Notes: generated by a model from the letters alone, not told the origin. DNA of 64,000 nt from Gemmatimonadota bacterium (GCA_029262175.1 JAJCZV010000036.1:124001-188000), one strand, 5' to 3'; positions 1 to 10,376 are shown, numbered from the stretch's first letter. Made by a program: numbers and translations.

Positions 1-1183
1 TCGATTCCATCCCGATCGCGAGGCCCGTGATGATGTTCGTAGCTGCGCCGGTCTCGGACGCCGCGGCGATCTTCTTGACCGGGCCTTCCGCCGTGTAGTA
101 CTCGGTGACGAGTCCGATAAAGAGTCCCACCAGTGAGCCGAACAACAGGGCCCAAAACGGTCCCGCGGCCGGATTACCCAACGTCCACAAGTTGCCTGCC
201 GCCGTGTCGAGAATCGGAAGCCGGATGGTGATAAAGTATGCGCTGATCCAGAAGATCACCGCGCCCACGATCGGAGCAAAGCGAAGCGCCGTGGCCGGGT
301 TCATCCTTTCGAGCAGACGAATGGAAAGCACCCCGACAACGCTCGCGACAAAACCGGCCATGATATAGAGGATCGGCAGCGACACGGCGGCCAGCCGTGT
401 GGCGACCTCGGCCGGACCCGCGATCAGGATGCTTGCGGGCATCGTGACACCGATCACGATCGTCGCGATCACCGAACCGACGTAGGATTCGAAAATGTCC
501 GCGCCCATGCCCGCGACGTCGCCGACATTGTCGCCGACGTTGTCGGCGATCGTAGCCGGGTTGCGAGGATCGTCCTCGGGAATCCCAGCCTCCACTTTTC
601 CGACCAAATCGGCGCCGACGTCTGCGGCCTTCGTGTAAATTCCTCCGCCCACGCGAGCGAACAGCGCGATCGACGAGGCGCCCATGGCGAAGCCCGAGAT
701 GATCTCGCCGAACGGCCGGAAGCCGACCGTGGCCGGGTCATAGAGCATGAGGACTACGCCGATGCCGACGAGTCCGAGCGCCGCGACCGCAATGCCCATC
801 ACCGCACCGCCGGAGAAGGCGACCCGCAGCGCCATCGCTTGCCCAGAAGATCGAGCCGCTTCAGACGTCCGGACGTTCGCGGCTGTAGCCGCCTTCATCC
901 CGAAGAATCCCGCCAGAATCGAGCAGAACGCGCCGAGGATATAGGCGACCGCCGTGCGATCGCCGACGAGCCAGAACAGAAGCCCGGCGACAACGAGCAC
1001 GAACGGCACCAGGATCATGTACTCGCGTCGAAGGAACGCCATCGCACCCGCGTGGATCTGATCCGCCAGATCCGCCATCTGCTCGGTGCCTACCGGCTGC
1101 CTCTTCACGTACGTGAACAGTCCGAAAGAAAAAAGCAGGCCCACGGCGCCGAGCCAAACTGCAAAATCAATGTATTGGACCAC
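1..1183 (-). CDS. hppA: Membrane-bound pyrophosphatase (H+ or Na+ pumping), C-terminus beyond window
   Basis: Membrane pyrophosphatase that couples PPi hydrolysis to outward ion pumping. The N-terminal 394 codons are present and the rest lies left of position 1. The start is a GTG at 1183, preceded by a good ribosome site (GGGAGA). The family signature is clear: the acidic loop DNVGDNVGDVAGMGADIF at about residues 207-224, preceded by GGIYTKAADVGADLVGKVE, and the fragment ends in NIITGLAIGMES. Hydrophobic segments start immediately at the N-terminus. The residue that separates K+-dependent from K+-independent enzymes (GNTTAA or GNTTKA) lies outside the window, so the subclass and the pumped ion cannot be decided. 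It follows pth with a 48-nt gap and is probably co-transcribed with it. Confidence 0.95.
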   Translation of the reverse strand, partial: MVQYIDFAVWLGAVGLLFSFGLFTYVKRQPVGTEQMADLADQIHAGAMAFLRREYMILVPFVLVVAGLLFWLVGDRTAVAYILGAFCSILAGFFGMKAATAANVRTSEAARSSGQAMALRVAFSGGAVMGIAVAALGLVGIGVVLMLYDPATVGFRPFGEIISGFAMGASSIALFARVGGGIYTKAADVGADLVGKVEAGIPEDDPRNPATIADNVGDNVGDVAGMGADIFESYVGSVIATIVIGVTMPASILIAGPAEVATRLAAVSLPILYIMAGFVASVVGVLSIRLLERMNPATALRFAPIVGAVIFWISAYFITIRLPILDTAAGNLWTLGNPAAGPFWALLFGSLVGLFIGLVTEYYTAEGPVKKIAAASETGAATNIITGLAIGMES

Positions 1184-1231
1184 TGATCTGGTCTCCCTTT
1201 TATGCGTTCTCGATGAACGACAAATGCATCG

Positions 1232-1795
1232 CTAGTTGAAGCGACTCATCGTCGCTTCGGTGCTGTGTTCAAGCCAATATTCGACCATGTCCACCGCTTT
1301 CGTAAACGCGGAGAGCACGGCTTCCTCGTCATCCCGAGGCATGCGAGCCAAAACCCACTCAGCCAGATCGATTCGCTCGTCTCGAGGTCGCCCGACTCCG
1401 ATTCGCAGCCGGCTGAACCGATCGCTTTCGAGCGCCTCGACGATCGATGTCAAGCCGTTGTGCCCCCCCGCCGAACCTCGTGCCCTCAACCGGAGCCGTC
1501 CCGGCGGCAGCGCAATATCGTCCACTAATACGAGCATCTCTGAAGTCGGTTCGAACGCTCGGGTTTGGATCAAGGCCTCGATGGCGTCGCCGCTTCGATT
1601 CATGAACGTCCGTGGCTTGTGTAGCTCCACGGGCTGCGAGCCGCGCACCCCCGACGTCCACGCCGTCGATCCCTCTACGGCGAATGCCGGGAAGCGCCAG
1701 CCCCGCACCAATCGATCCACGAGCCACCAACCCACGTTGTGCCGGCTGTCCCGATATCGATCTCCCGGATTGCCCAGCGCCAAGATCATGCGCAC
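1232..1795 (-). CDS. pth: Peptidyl-tRNA hydrolase
   Basis: Releases peptides from prematurely dropped peptidyl-tRNA in the cytoplasm. The protein is 187 aa, the normal family length. The conserved active-site positions are visible: LGNPG with N9, RHNVGWW with H19, VDD with D92/D93, and GGHNGL with N113. The chosen start is GTG at 1795, which places GGGGAG about 9 nt upstream; an ATG two codons later is the alternative. The gene lies 30 nt after rplY, the classical ctc/rplY-pth arrangement. Confidence 0.97.
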   Translation of the reverse strand: MRMILALGNPGDRYRDSRHNVGWWLVDRLVRGWRFPAFAVEGSTAWTSGVRGSQPVELHKPRTFMNRSGDAIEALIQTRAFEPTSEMLVLVDDIALPPGRLRLRARGSAGGHNGLTSIVEALESDRFSRLRIGVGRPRDERIDLAEWVLARMPRDDEEAVLSAFTKAVDMVEYWLEHSTEATMSRFN

Positions 1796-1825
1796 CGGGC
1801 GACTCCCCAGGCCCTACGGTGCGGG

Positions 1826-2482
1826 CTAGTCGTCCGAGTCCTCGTCTTCGCCGTCCTCGTCGCCGTCCGTGGCACCCTCTTCGCCCTCCACATCCTCCTC
1901 TTCCTCTTCCGGCGCCTCTTCGACCGAAGGCTGAACGATGGTGCAAATCGTCAGATCGTCGTCGTCGAGAATCACGACGCTCCCCGCGTCGATGTCACCG
2001 ATGTGGATCGAGTCGCCGATGTCGAGCGCAGAAACGTCGACAACGAAGGCCGGCGGAATCTCGTTTGGCAGACACTCGACTTCGAGCTCGTGCAGCGTCT
2101 GCTGGAGGATGCCGCCCATGTCCACGCCCGCCGGTTCTCCCTCGAGGTGAACCGGGATCTGGACCTTCACCTTCTCGTCCGCGCGAATGTGGAAGAAGTC
2201 GACGTGCATCGGGTGCAACCGAAGCGGGTGCCGTTGGACTTCACGAATCAGCACCTGACGCGGCTCATCTCCCTCGACCTGCAGGTCGATCACGGTGGTC
2301 GCGGCCCGGATACGGCTCAGCAGACGCTCGAGCTCATGCGCGTTGAGCGTAAGTGACTTCGTGTCGTCCCCGTGGCCGTAAACCACGGCGGGAAGAAAGC
2401 CCGCCAACCTCAGTTGGCGCGCGGAACCCTTCCCGCTTACAGATCGAGGTTGGGCGCTCAGGATCGCTTGTTCGTTCGTCAT
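1826..2482 (-). CDS. rplY: 50S ribosomal protein L25 (CTC form)
   Basis: 5S rRNA-binding ribosomal protein of the long, two-domain CTC type (218 aa). The N-terminal L25 domain shows the RQLRLAGFLPAVVYG motif at about residues 22-36. The TL5/CTC C-terminal beta domain follows at about 95-190. The last ~30 residues are almost purely Glu/Asp/Gly, an acidic tail common in this form. It sits between prs and pth, 60 nt after prs and 30 nt before pth, which fits one transcript for nucleotide supply and translation. Confidence 0.95.
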   Translation of the reverse strand: MTNEQAILSAQPRSVSGKGSARQLRLAGFLPAVVYGHGDDTKSLTLNAHELERLLSRIRAATTVIDLQVEGDEPRQVLIREVQRHPLRLHPMHVDFFHIRADEKVKVQIPVHLEGEPAGVDMGGILQQTLHELEVECLPNEIPPAFVVDVSALDIGDSIHIGDIDAGSVVILDDDDLTICTIVQPSVEEAPEEEEEDVEGEEGATDGDEDGEDEDSDD

Positions 2483-2542
2483 TTCAAGTCTCGGCTTCTT
2501 AGATGCAATGAGCGCGGAATCGGAGCAGCCGCGCGATGAAGA

Positions 2543-3469
2543 TCAGTTGAACAGCATGCTGACCGAACTATTCGTGTGCGTGTTCTCGATGGCCTGCGCC
2601 AACAGGCTGGCCACTGAGAGAACACAAACGTTCGGGAGTTTATCGAGCTTTTCCTGGCTCATGGGCACCGTATCGGTGACCGTGATTTCCTTCACTCCCG
2701 CGGCGGCCAGTCGTTCGACGGCCGGACCAGAGAAGAGCGGGTGCGTCGCCAAAATGTGGATGTCGAGCGCGCCACGTTCCTTCAGGGCTTCGACCGTCGA
2801 CGCCATCGTGCCGGCCGTGTCGATCATGTCGTCCGGAATGAGGCAGTGCTTGCCGGTCACCTCGCCGACGATGTTGGACACCTCGGCTTCGTTGGGCGCC
2901 GGGCGCCGCTTGTCGATGATGGCGAGATCTCCACCAAGACGCTTCGCGTACCCTCGCGCCATCTTGGCGGCGCTCACGTCGGTCGCCACCACGACGAGAT
3001 TCTCGAGCTTCTTCATCTCGTAGTGTCGCCGGAACACCGGCGCGGCGTAGAGGTGATCTACCGGGATATCGAAGAAGCCCTGGAGTTGATGTTGGTGAAA
3101 GTCGATGGAGAGCACGCGATCCGCGCCCGCAGCGGTAATGATGTTTGCCATCAGCTTGGCGGCGATCGAAACGCGCGGTTGATCTTTGCGATCCGCGCGC
3201 CCGTACCCGTAGTAGGGAATGACAGCCGTGACCCTCGCAGCCGACGCGCGTTTCGCAGCGTCGATCAGAAGCAGAAGCTCCAGCACGTTCTCCGCTGGCG
3301 GATTCGTCGGCTGAATGAGAAAGACGTCGCGCCCGCGAACGTTCTCATTGATGCGGACGAAGATCTCGCCATCGGCGAATCGTTTGATCGTGACGTCGCA
3401 CAGGTGCTCGCCTAGCACCTCTGCAATCCCTTTGGCCAAGGCGGGGTTCGCCGTGCCCGACAGGAGCAT
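2543..3469 (-). CDS. prs: Ribose-phosphate pyrophosphokinase (PRPP synthetase)
   Basis: Makes PRPP from ribose 5-phosphate and ATP for purine, pyrimidine, His, Trp and NAD synthesis. Family landmarks are RFADGEIFVRINENVRG, the metal/ATP region SIDFHQHQLQGFF, the flexible loop DKRRPAPNEAEV, and the PRPP loop DDMIDTAGTMAST. The start was set at the ATG at 3469 because the protein then begins MLLSGTANPALAKG, as homologues do, and is 308 aa. The frame stays open upstream to a GTG at 3577, which would add 36 low-complexity residues. No strong ribosome site precedes either start. It heads the prs-rplY-pth-hppA group. Confidence 0.93.
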   Translation of the reverse strand: MLLSGTANPALAKGIAEVLGEHLCDVTIKRFADGEIFVRINENVRGRDVFLIQPTNPPAENVLELLLLIDAAKRASAARVTAVIPYYGYGRADRKDQPRVSIAAKLMANIITAAGADRVLSIDFHQHQLQGFFDIPVDHLYAAPVFRRHYEMKKLENLVVVATDVSAAKMARGYAKRLGGDLAIIDKRRPAPNEAEVSNIVGEVTGKHCLIPDDMIDTAGTMASTVEALKERGALDIHILATHPLFSGPAVERLAAAGVKEITVTDTVPMSQEKLDKLPNVCVLSVASLLAQAIENTHTNSSVSMLFN

Positions 3470-3669
3470 GATCGGACTTGTACCGTAGGAGAAGTCCGTA
3501 GTATGCACGTGGTTTCGTATCGCTCGCTGATCTGGTTCCGGCTCAGTCGAAGACCCACGTATGGGCGCGACAATCACCGCAACAGAGAAGAATGTGTGGG
3601 TCCCGAACCCGTTGGCCGCCGAAGCGGCAGCCGAAGCTGCTGCCGAAGCGGCCTTCCCTGGCCTGTGCT

Positions 3670-3687
3670 CCGAGGCCGGAGCCTCGG
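3670..3687. terminator. GC-rich hairpin between mscS and prs, possible terminator
   Basis: A perfect 7-bp inverted repeat (CCGAGGC and GCCTCGG) with a 4-nt loop lies 42-59 nt downstream of the mscS stop. No T-run follows on the minus strand, so it is at best a weak or factor-assisted terminator. Just beside it (about 3617-3654) the motif GCCGAAGC recurs three times. Confidence 0.35.
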
Positions 3688-3728
3688 GCTTTACAGCCGC
3701 CTAGATTACCGAATTGAGGTCGATTCTG

Positions 3729-4802
3729 TCAACGTGGGGCCTTCTGAGGGGCCGAGTACACGACTTGGGTCGGATAGGCGAATTCCACCCCTTCCTGCTC
3801 GAACCGTTCGTGGAGGCCGAGCTTGACCGCCTCCTGCGCGTTCATGTAGGTCGCGTGGTCGGGCACCGTCATGTGGAAGACCGTCTCGAAATCGATCGAA
3901 TACGGCCCGAACTCGACCAGGTGGCTGCGGTCGAATCGGGTGTGCTCCTGTGCTTTGACGAGAGTCTCGATCCAGGATGGGATCTGGGTGAGAAGTGCGC
4001 GAGGCGTTTCGTACGTCACGCCAACGGTGAAAGAGGCCCGCCGGTCGGCCATGCGCCCCAGGTTCCGAATCCGAGAATCGAGCAAGTCGTTGTTGCCGAC
4101 GATCAGTTCTTCTCCACCCAGGCTTCGGAGCCGGGTCGTCTTTAGACCGATCTGCTGCACCGACCCCTTATAGCCATCCACCTCTAGGAAGTCGCCGAGA
4201 GCGAACGGTCGGTCGAGGACGATCGAAAGCGACGCGAACAGATCTCCCAGGATACTCTGGGCCGCCAACGCCACCGCGATCCCGCCGATGCCGAGACCGG
4301 TCAGAAGCGCCGTCACTTCGATGCCCAGGTTGTCCAGAATGAGCAGCGTGACGACGGTCCAAACCACTAAGCGGCCCACGAACGAAAGCGCGCTCACGGT
4401 GGTGACCGCGTCGGCGTCCGCCGCCATTCGACGGACAAACCCCTCGACCCAAGACGTGATGGCCGCGCTGATCCAGATGCCCCCTTGGAGGACGATCGCG
4501 ATGGCCGCGGCGCGGCGCAGTACCAAAGCGATCTGGGGATCCAAGCTGAGGGAAAGCGACGCCGCGAAGATGGCCACCACCAACGTCAACCAGAATTTGG
4601 TTTTCTTGAGCACGTGTGCGACGAGGTCGTCGACCCTGGTTTGCGTTGTCGTGGCGAAGCGAGAAAACCCGCGTAGGACATAGCGCTGCACCACCCACAG
4701 TACCGAGGCGGCCAAGACGAGGACCCCGGCGGCGACCAACCAAGCACTCACTGCATTTCCGTAGATGACCTGATCCAAATTCAATTGCCCCTGGCTGTCC
4801 AA
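3729..4802 (-). CDS. MscS-family mechanosensitive ion channel
   Basis: Small-conductance mechanosensitive channel of the inner membrane, 357 aa, which opens under hypo-osmotic stress. Five hydrophobic helices are visible in the first ~200 residues. The pore-lining helix with its Gly/Ala packing pattern (LLTGLGIGGIAVALAAQSILGDLFAS) is followed by the MscS beta domain (FALGDFLEVDGYKGSVQQIGLKTTRLRS) and a C-terminal alpha/beta domain. The length is close to the single-core MscS type. It stands alone on the minus strand, back to back with the M50 protease gene. Confidence 0.9.
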   Translation of the reverse strand: MDSQGQLNLDQVIYGNAVSAWLVAAGVLVLAASVLWVVQRYVLRGFSRFATTTQTRVDDLVAHVLKKTKFWLTLVVAIFAASLSLSLDPQIALVLRRAAAIAIVLQGGIWISAAITSWVEGFVRRMAADADAVTTVSALSFVGRLVVWTVVTLLILDNLGIEVTALLTGLGIGGIAVALAAQSILGDLFASLSIVLDRPFALGDFLEVDGYKGSVQQIGLKTTRLRSLGGEELIVGNNDLLDSRIRNLGRMADRRASFTVGVTYETPRALLTQIPSWIETLVKAQEHTRFDRSHLVEFGPYSIDFETVFHMTVPDHATYMNAQEAVKLGLHERFEQEGVEFAYPTQVVYSAPQKAPR

Positions 4803-5092
4803 ACAGTGACCGGTTTCCGAGGATCTCAGAGCTTACAAGGTCGAAGGGCCAACCGCATCGCCAGGACGGCCGGACGAACCAAACCAGCGCGACGCCCGCC
4901 TCCGTCACTGCACGATCCCTGGCAGAATACCCCGACGATGCAGGCCGGTTTAGAACCCAACTGTAGGACGGGCAGTCACTTGACCGCGCGTCCCCTTCTT
5001 GCCCCCCAGTGACCGGCTATGACGCGCCACGCGGGGCCGCTGGAGCCTTTCGATTGGCGGCGCGTAATGGACCTCGAGGGACTCGTAGACGC

Positions 5093-7033
5093 ATGGGCCT
5101 CTTCCAACTCGTTCTGGTACTCGCGCTTGCCGCGGTTCTCCTGCCTTTGGGCATCCGGGGACTGATGTGGCGGCACATGCGTGAACACCGGCTTCGAATC
5201 CCGGGGATCAAGCCGGTGGAGCCCGATGGGCTCCCGGAGGCGCTCGCCCCGATCTTCGAGGCGGCGGAGCGCAGCCTGTTACCGCTGGGGTTCACACTCG
5301 TCGGAGCGCGCTGGGCGGACTCGGTCGATATCTGCGAGAGTCCTCGACCGGAACGGGTCTACCGGCATGCGGAGAGCGGCGCTTTCGCGTTCGTGGGTCC
5401 GCCTCTCCCCGGGATGTGCGAAAGACCCTATCGGGTTGGGTTCGTGTCCTGTCTCCGGGATGATTCCGTGGTCGTCACGTTCGATGGCCTGGCGCATTTG
5501 ACTCCAGGCTTCCCTCCGTCGTGGATCTGCTTCGATCACGATGTGAACGACCTCGGAAAACAGTGGGCGCTGCACCTTCATGCGTTGGAGCCCCGCGGAG
5601 GGCTCGATGCCGCGGCCTCGATTTCTTTGGCCGACTGGTGCGCCCGCGAGACCAAGGCGCTTGCCGACACGATCCAGCACTGGGAGACCGTGGGGCTCAC
5701 CCGGCGGATCAAGACGTCAGACCCCTCGCTGGACCACCATTCCGCCTGGCGGTTCCGAGGCAGGCCTTCGTGGACCCTGGCAAGCCAGTTCCTGCGCGGG
5801 CAGCGCCGCGTACTGGCTGCGGAAGCGGAGCAGGCCAAATTCAGAGCCCGTCAGCAACTCTGGCGAGACAACATCGAGCCCGTCACCGATGCGCTCGAGC
5901 CCGGGTTGGTCGATGCGCGCGCCGCGGCGATGGAGTGGGGATACCAGTATGGACAGGACTCGAGGCAGCAGTACATGGCCCGGCGCTCCAGTCAATCCAA
6001 GTGGTGGGTGGGGCTCGCCAGCGGCGCGGCTTGCCTGCTGGTCTTCGGTTGGTGGCTCGGCTGGGAGCTCGCATGGATCCTGACCGCCGTCCTCCTCATT
6101 CATGAGCTCGGTCATCTGGCCGCGATGGAAGCGTTCGGATATCGGGATCGGCGCATCTTGTTTATCCCCTTCTTCGGGGCGGCGACATTGGGCGAGAAAG
6201 TGGATGCTTCACCGGAGCAGCGCACGCTGGTCTATATGCTGGGACCTGCGCCGGGGATCCTGCTCGGGCTCGCAGCCCTCTACGGCTACGTGAACGGGGG
6301 GAGCCTCTGGTGGTTGGCGGCGGCGACGGCGTCGCTGCTAGTGAACTACTTGAACCTGCTCCCGATCTCGCCCCTAGACGGGGGTCGAATCGTCGAGACC
6401 CTTCTCCTGGGACGGTTTCCGCGCGCGCAGGTCGCCTTCATCGGCGGAGGTTCTTTGGTGTTTGCGATCGGAGCGTGGGTGCTGCGCGATCCGATCTTGG
6501 CGGGCATCTCGTTGGCATTGGTGATTTCGCTTCGAAACGCCTGGGTTGCTGCCGGCGCCCTCGTGAAAGCCCGCCAACGCATCGCGGTTGGGGTGCCGGA
6601 GGCGGAGCAGGTCCGCAATGTCTTCGATCTTCTGCAGGAGCCGCCCTACTCCTCCAAACCCGCAGCTCAGCGTGTGAGATTGGCGGAGGTCATCATCCCT
6701 CGTCTGGGACACGCGCCGGCGAGCCTACGCACCGCGGTCGCCGGTGGCATCGTCTACCTGATCATGTTGCTCGGCGTTCCCGTGGCGGTGGCGGGTTCGG
6801 TGTACGCCTTCGCTCCCGACGTCTGGGAATCCTTCATGATCCCGGCCGACGATATGGGCGCGACAACGGCGGTCGCCGAACCGGAACTCGATGCGCGCGC
6901 GCTCCCCCTCCGCGCGAAAGACGAATCCGATCTAAACGCGGGTGCGAGCGATGCGAAGTCGTCCCACGCGAGCAAGACGAAGGGTCAGCCGAGGAGCCGG
7001 AGCATCTCGGAGGCGTCGCTGGTCGGACGCTGA
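5093..7033 (+). CDS. M50 (site-2) family membrane metalloprotease with N-terminal extension
   Basis: Predicted intramembrane zinc protease of 646 aa from the ATG at 5093. A frame upstream is open to a GTG at 5009, but it has no ribosome site and adds basic residues before the first membrane helix. Residues 1-23 form a membrane anchor ([19 protein letters not shown]). Residues ~30-310 are a soluble domain I do not recognise. The catalytic HELGH is at 337-341 and the second metal motif [11 protein letters not shown] ends near 431, with D429 as ligand. Several membrane helices surround them. The C-terminal ~50 residues are charged and disordered-looking. Its 3' end overlaps the convergent yyaL-like gene by 49 bp. 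The substrate is unknown. Confidence 0.85.
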   Translation: MGLFQLVLVLALAAVLLPLGIRGLMWRHMREHRLRIPGIKPVEPDGLPEALAPIFEAAERSLLPLGFTLVGARWADSVDICESPRPERVYRHAESGAFAFVGPPLPGMCERPYRVGFVSCLRDDSVVVTFDGLAHLTPGFPPSWICFDHDVNDLGKQWALHLHALEPRGGLDAAASISLADWCARETKALADTIQHWETVGLTRRIKTSDPSLDHHSAWRFRGRPSWTLASQFLRGQRRVLAAEAEQAKFRARQQLWRDNIEPVTDALEPGLVDARAAAMEWGYQYGQDSRQQYMARRSSQSKWWVGLASGAACLLVFGWWLGWELAWILTAVLLIHELGHLAAMEAFGYRDRRILFIPFFGAATLGEKVDASPEQRTLVYMLGPAPGILLGLAALYGYVNGGSLWWLAAATASLLVNYLNLLPISPLDGGRIVETLLLGRFPRAQVAFIGGGSLVFAIGAWVLRDPILAGISLALVISLRNAWVAAGALVKARQRIAVGVPEAEQVRNVFDLLQEPPYSSKPAAQRVRLAEVIIPRLGHAPASLRTAVAGGIVYLIMLLGVPVAVAGSVYAFAPDVWESFMIPADDMGATTAVAEPELDARALPLRAKDESDLNAGASDAKSSHASKTKGQPRSRSISEASLVGR

Positions 7034-9123
7034 CACTGGAAACCCGAACAAACGTACGCCGCCGCAGTTCCATCTCCTGAGATCTCGTGCTGCTCGACAA
7101 ACGTCGCGAGTCTCACGAGCCGTCTTAGGTGGTCCTCGTCCCCTGCCCTCTTGAACAAGATGGCGTCCCTCGGTCGGTACCCCCGATTGAGTGCGTCGAG
7201 AAGCGTCGGTGCCGACGCCTCAGCGGAGACGATGACCACTTCGTGCGACGGACCGAGCACGAGATCGAGAGCGACCATCGACATCGTGTGGGCAGACGGC
7301 GCCTTCGAGACCGGCGCCGCTAGGGCCGCCCCGAGGACCCGGGACCGTTCCAACCATGTCGAGGACCCGGTCAACTGTGCCAAGCGTGTGAAGACATACC
7401 AGGTGACCGCGTTCGCCGATGGCGTGGCGCCGTCATACACGTCTTTCTGTCGGACGGGGACATCGGTTTGATCCGCACCGGCGTTGAACACGCCAGCTCC
7501 GTCAGGATCCCAAAACCGTTCCTTCAACGTCTCGCAAAGCACCTGCGCCTCTTCCAGCCACCGAGGGTCGAACGTGGCCGTGTACAGCTCCAAGAACCCC
7601 CAGGCCAGGTACGCGTGGTCCGCGGCCCCGCCGGCGATGGCCGCGTCGCCCGCACGGTATCGGTGGAGCACCCCCCCCTTCGAGTCCCGAAGGTTCTCGA
7701 GGACAAAGCAGGCCGCGGCGATCGCGGCATCCACGATGGCTGGGTTCTCGAAAGCGCGACCGGCCTTCGCCAGGGCGGCGATCATCAGACCGTTCCAATC
7801 GGTCAGGATCTTGTCGTCCAGGAGCGGACGCTCCCGCTTGGACCTCGCGGCGAGCAGGGCCTGGCGCGCCTGTTCGAGGCGGCTCCGAAGCGTGTCTTCT
7901 TCCAGGCCCAGGAGGTCGGCCAACTCTTCCACCGATTCTCTCATGTGGAGGATGTTCTCGCCTGTCCGCAGGCCCGTGGACTCGTCGGCGAAGTTCCCGC
8001 GGTCCGCGATGTGGAACGCGCGTCGTGCGTTCGCCGCGACGTCTTCGTCGCCCTCCATTCCGACCGCACCGTCGAACTCTTCGCCGGTCCAGACATAGAA
8101 GGCCCCCTCCCGCCCTTCGCTGTCGGCGTCTTCGGCCGAGTAGAAGGCCTGCTCCGCTCCACGCAGATCCCTCAGCACGTACTCGATCACTTCTTCCGCA
8201 ACGCGACGGTAGTCCGGGTTGCTCGTCACACGCCAAAGCTCGACGTAGGTCATGAGCAGCAAGGCTTGGTCGTAGAGCATCTTTTCGAAGTGCGGTACGA
8301 GCCAGCGCGCGTCGGTCGAGTAGCGGTGAAAACCGTATCCGACGTGGTCGAAAATCCCGCCGCGACGCATTTGGGTGAGCGTCTTTTCCACCATCTCGAG
8401 CGCGCGCGCGTCGCCGGTCCGATAATGCCACCGGAGAAGGAAGAGCAATTGGTGCGGCGTCGGAAACTTCGGAGCTCGGCCAAACCCACCCTGTGACTCG
8501 TCGAACCGCAAGGCCAGTTCCTCGTAGGCCCGAGCGAGGGTGGCCTCATCGAGCGCGTCTCCAGGACCCGCAGCAAACCCTTGCGTCTCGATCTCGCGCA
8601 CGGCTTCCAGTGCCGCCGCTCCAGAAGCCTCGACATCGGCTCTTCGCTCATCCCAAAGGCCGGCCAAACGAGGAAGTAGCTCCAACAACCCGATTCGGCC
8701 GTGGGCGCCGTGTTTCGGAAAGTAGGTTCCCGCGAAGAACGGGTGTTTGTCGGGGGTCATCACGATCGAGAGCGGCCAGCCTCCTTGTTTGGTCATGAGC
8801 TGGCAGACCGTCATGTAGACCCCATCTATGTCGGGGCGCTCCTCGCGATCGACTTTTATCGAGACAAACCGGTCGTTGAGCAGTGCCGCCACGGCGTCAT
8901 CCTCGAACGACTCGTGCTCCATGACGTGACACCAGTGACACGTCGCGTAGCCGATCGAGAGAAAGATGGGGCGGTCTTCTGCCCGTGCGCGTTCGAAGGC
9001 TTCGTCACCCCAGGGATACCAATCGACGGGGTTATACGCGTGCTGCAGGAGATACGGGCTCTGCTCCCGGGCTAGGCGGTTCGGCCTCGGGCGGGGGCCC
9101 GGCGAGTTGGGTTCGTCGACCAT
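6985..9123 (-). CDS. Thioredoxin-domain protein, DUF255/YyaL (SPATA20-like) family
   Basis: 712-aa cytoplasmic protein of the YyaL/SPATA20 family. It has an N-terminal thioredoxin-like DUF255 domain with the redox-type motif C62-H-W-C65 ([13 protein letters not shown]), preceded by the signature [19 protein letters not shown] long six-hairpin glycosidase-like (N-acylglucosamine epimerase-type) domain follows from about residue 200 to the end. The biochemical role of the family is not established. The ATG at 9123 gives the family-typical N-terminus. The 3' end runs 49 bp into the end of the opposite M50 protease gene. Confidence 0.93.
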   Translation of the reverse strand: MVDEPNSPGPRPRPNRLAREQSPYLLQHAYNPVDWYPWGDEAFERARAEDRPIFLSIGYATCHWCHVMEHESFEDDAVAALLNDRFVSIKVDREERPDIDGVYMTVCQLMTKQGGWPLSIVMTPDKHPFFAGTYFPKHGAHGRIGLLELLPRLAGLWDERRADVEASGAAALEAVREIETQGFAAGPGDALDEATLARAYEELALRFDESQGGFGRAPKFPTPHQLLFLLRWHYRTGDARALEMVEKTLTQMRRGGIFDHVGYGFHRYSTDARWLVPHFEKMLYDQALLLMTYVELWRVTSNPDYRRVAEEVIEYVLRDLRGAEQAFYSAEDADSEGREGAFYVWTGEEFDGAVGMEGDEDVAANARRAFHIADRGNFADESTGLRTGENILHMRESVEELADLLGLEEDTLRSRLEQARQALLAARSKRERPLLDDKILTDWNGLMIAALAKAGRAFENPAIVDAAIAAACFVLENLRDSKGGVLHRYRAGDAAIAGGAADHAYLAWGFLELYTATFDPRWLEEAQVLCETLKERFWDPDGAGVFNAGADQTDVPVRQKDVYDGATPSANAVTWYVFTRLAQLTGSSTWLERSRVLGAALAAPVSKAPSAHTMSMVALDLVLGPSHEVVIVSAEASAPTLLDALNRGYRPRDAILFKRAGDEDHLRRLVRLATFVEQHEISGDGTAAAYVCSGFQCQRPTSDASEMLRLLG

Positions 9124-9130
9124 GCGCTAG

Positions 9131-9159
9131 CGTAGCGTGCGCACACACGCGTCGCTACG
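9131..9159. terminator. Inverted repeat between the RCC1 gene and the DUF255 gene
   Basis: A 7-bp perfect stem (CGTAGCG and CGCTACG) has extra pairing inside the loop. It lies 18-46 nt downstream of the RCC1 gene stop and just upstream of the next start. No T-run is seen, so a terminator role is only possible. Confidence 0.35.
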
Positions 9160-9176
9160 ATGGCCGGCTGACGGGT

Positions 9177-10376
9177 TTAGCCGGCGATGACCTGTGCTGC
9201 GCTCAGGCGGCTGTTCTCGTTCCCCGTTCCCAGGCGCCCATCCGCTCCCGAGCCCCAACAAAAAGCGCCCCCGTCGGTCATCACGCCGCAGGAATGGGTC
9301 TCCGCAGCGGTCACGCTCTCGAAGCCATTGGCCCCGGTTACCAACCCGGGTACGAGACGGTCGAGTTCGTTGCCAGTCCCGAGACGGCCGTTGCCCCCGG
9401 CGCCCCAACAGAAGCCTCGACCGTCGGTGGTCACGGCGCAGGTGTGTTCATCCCCGGCGCTGACGCTGTTGAAACTGAGCGCGCTCGCGACGACGGTCGG
9501 TTCCAGCCTGGCCAATGTGGTTCCGATGCCGAGCTTGCCCGACGCACCCGCGCCCCAACAGTACGTCCTGCCGGTCGTGGTGACGGCGCACGTATGATCG
9601 GTGCCGGCGCTGATCTGCGCGAAGGAGAATCCGCCGAGGACGGCGGTCGGACCGAACTGGTCGAGCTGGTTCCCCGTCCCGAGTCGACCGTCAGCCCCGC
9701 TGCCCCAACACAACGCCTCGCCGCCGACCGTGACGCCGCACGTGTGCGCCGCACCCGCCGAGATCTGCGCGAACGCGAACCCACCCAACGACTGCGCCGG
9801 ATTTACACGCGATTGGGCGTTTCCGGTTCCCAGTCGTCCTTGGGCGCCGAGACCCCAGCAATAACCCGCCCCGGTCGTGGCGATCCCACACGTATGCGAC
9901 TCGCCGGCGGACACGGAGGAGAAGCGAAGTGCGTTGGATACCAAAGCCGGCGTGAGCCAGGCCTGGAGCGTGCCGTTGCCCAGGCGCCCATCTCCGCCAT
10001 CACCCCAGCAGAAAGCCCGACCGTCGGACGCCACGCCACAGCTGTGCGCCGCTCCCGCATCAATACTCGCGGTGGGGAGCGCAGCGAGGATTTGAGTCGG
10101 TATGTTGCGATCGGCCGCCGCTCCGTCGCCCAACTGACCCGCGTCACCATCGCCCCAACAGAACGTGCCGCCGTCGCTGATCCCGCATGTGTGCGCACCG
10201 CTTGCGGTTATCGCGGTGTAGACTGCTGCGGGACCGCCGAGACCGGGTTGAAATGGTGGGATCTGGTCTGCATCACAGCTGGCGAGGGTCACCGCGAGCC
10301 CGATAAGTGCAAATTTTGCACAAACGTGATGAAAACTGTTTCGAATCCGGTCGTTCTGTTCGGTGTGGCCGCGCAT
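9177..10376 (-). CDS. RCC1-repeat lipoprotein
   Basis: Predicted exported lipoprotein (399 aa) folding as a seven-bladed RCC1-type beta-propeller. The ATG at 10376 is favoured by the ribosome site GAGGAAGAG just upstream. A hydrophobic segment then leads to a lipobox (LTLASC). After the lipobox, seven repeats of about 51 aa each contain H-(T/S)-C-(G/A)-(V/I), then C-W-G-x-G-x-x-G-(R/Q/K)-L-G-x-G. Two cysteines and one tryptophan are conserved per repeat. Such proteins are usually surface-exposed and of unknown ligand. The repeats are also similar at DNA level, so copy number could vary. Confidence 0.88.
   Translation of the reverse strand: MRGHTEQNDRIRNSFHHVCAKFALIGLAVTLASCDADQIPPFQPGLGGPAAVYTAITASGAHTCGISDGGTFCWGDGDAGQLGDGAAADRNIPTQILAALPTASIDAGAAHSCGVASDGRAFCWGDGGDGRLGNGTLQAWLTPALVSNALRFSSVSAGESHTCGIATTGAGYCWGLGAQGRLGTGNAQSRVNPAQSLGGFAFAQISAGAAHTCGVTVGGEALCWGSGADGRLGTGNQLDQFGPTAVLGGFSFAQISAGTDHTCAVTTTGRTYCWGAGASGKLGIGTTLARLEPTVVASALSFNSVSAGDEHTCAVTTDGRGFCWGAGGNGRLGTGNELDRLVPGLVTGANGFESVTAAETHSCGVMTDGGAFCWGSGADGRLGTGNENSRLSAAQVIAG

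Noticed and set aside
3590..3720. RNA gene in the prs-mscS gap
   Set aside because: GCCGAAGC repeats and a hairpin are present, but no tRNA or other known RNA fold could be formed.
7468..8496. Long plus-strand frame opposite the DUF255 gene
   Set aside because: Antisense shadow of a well-recognised gene; no domain seen.
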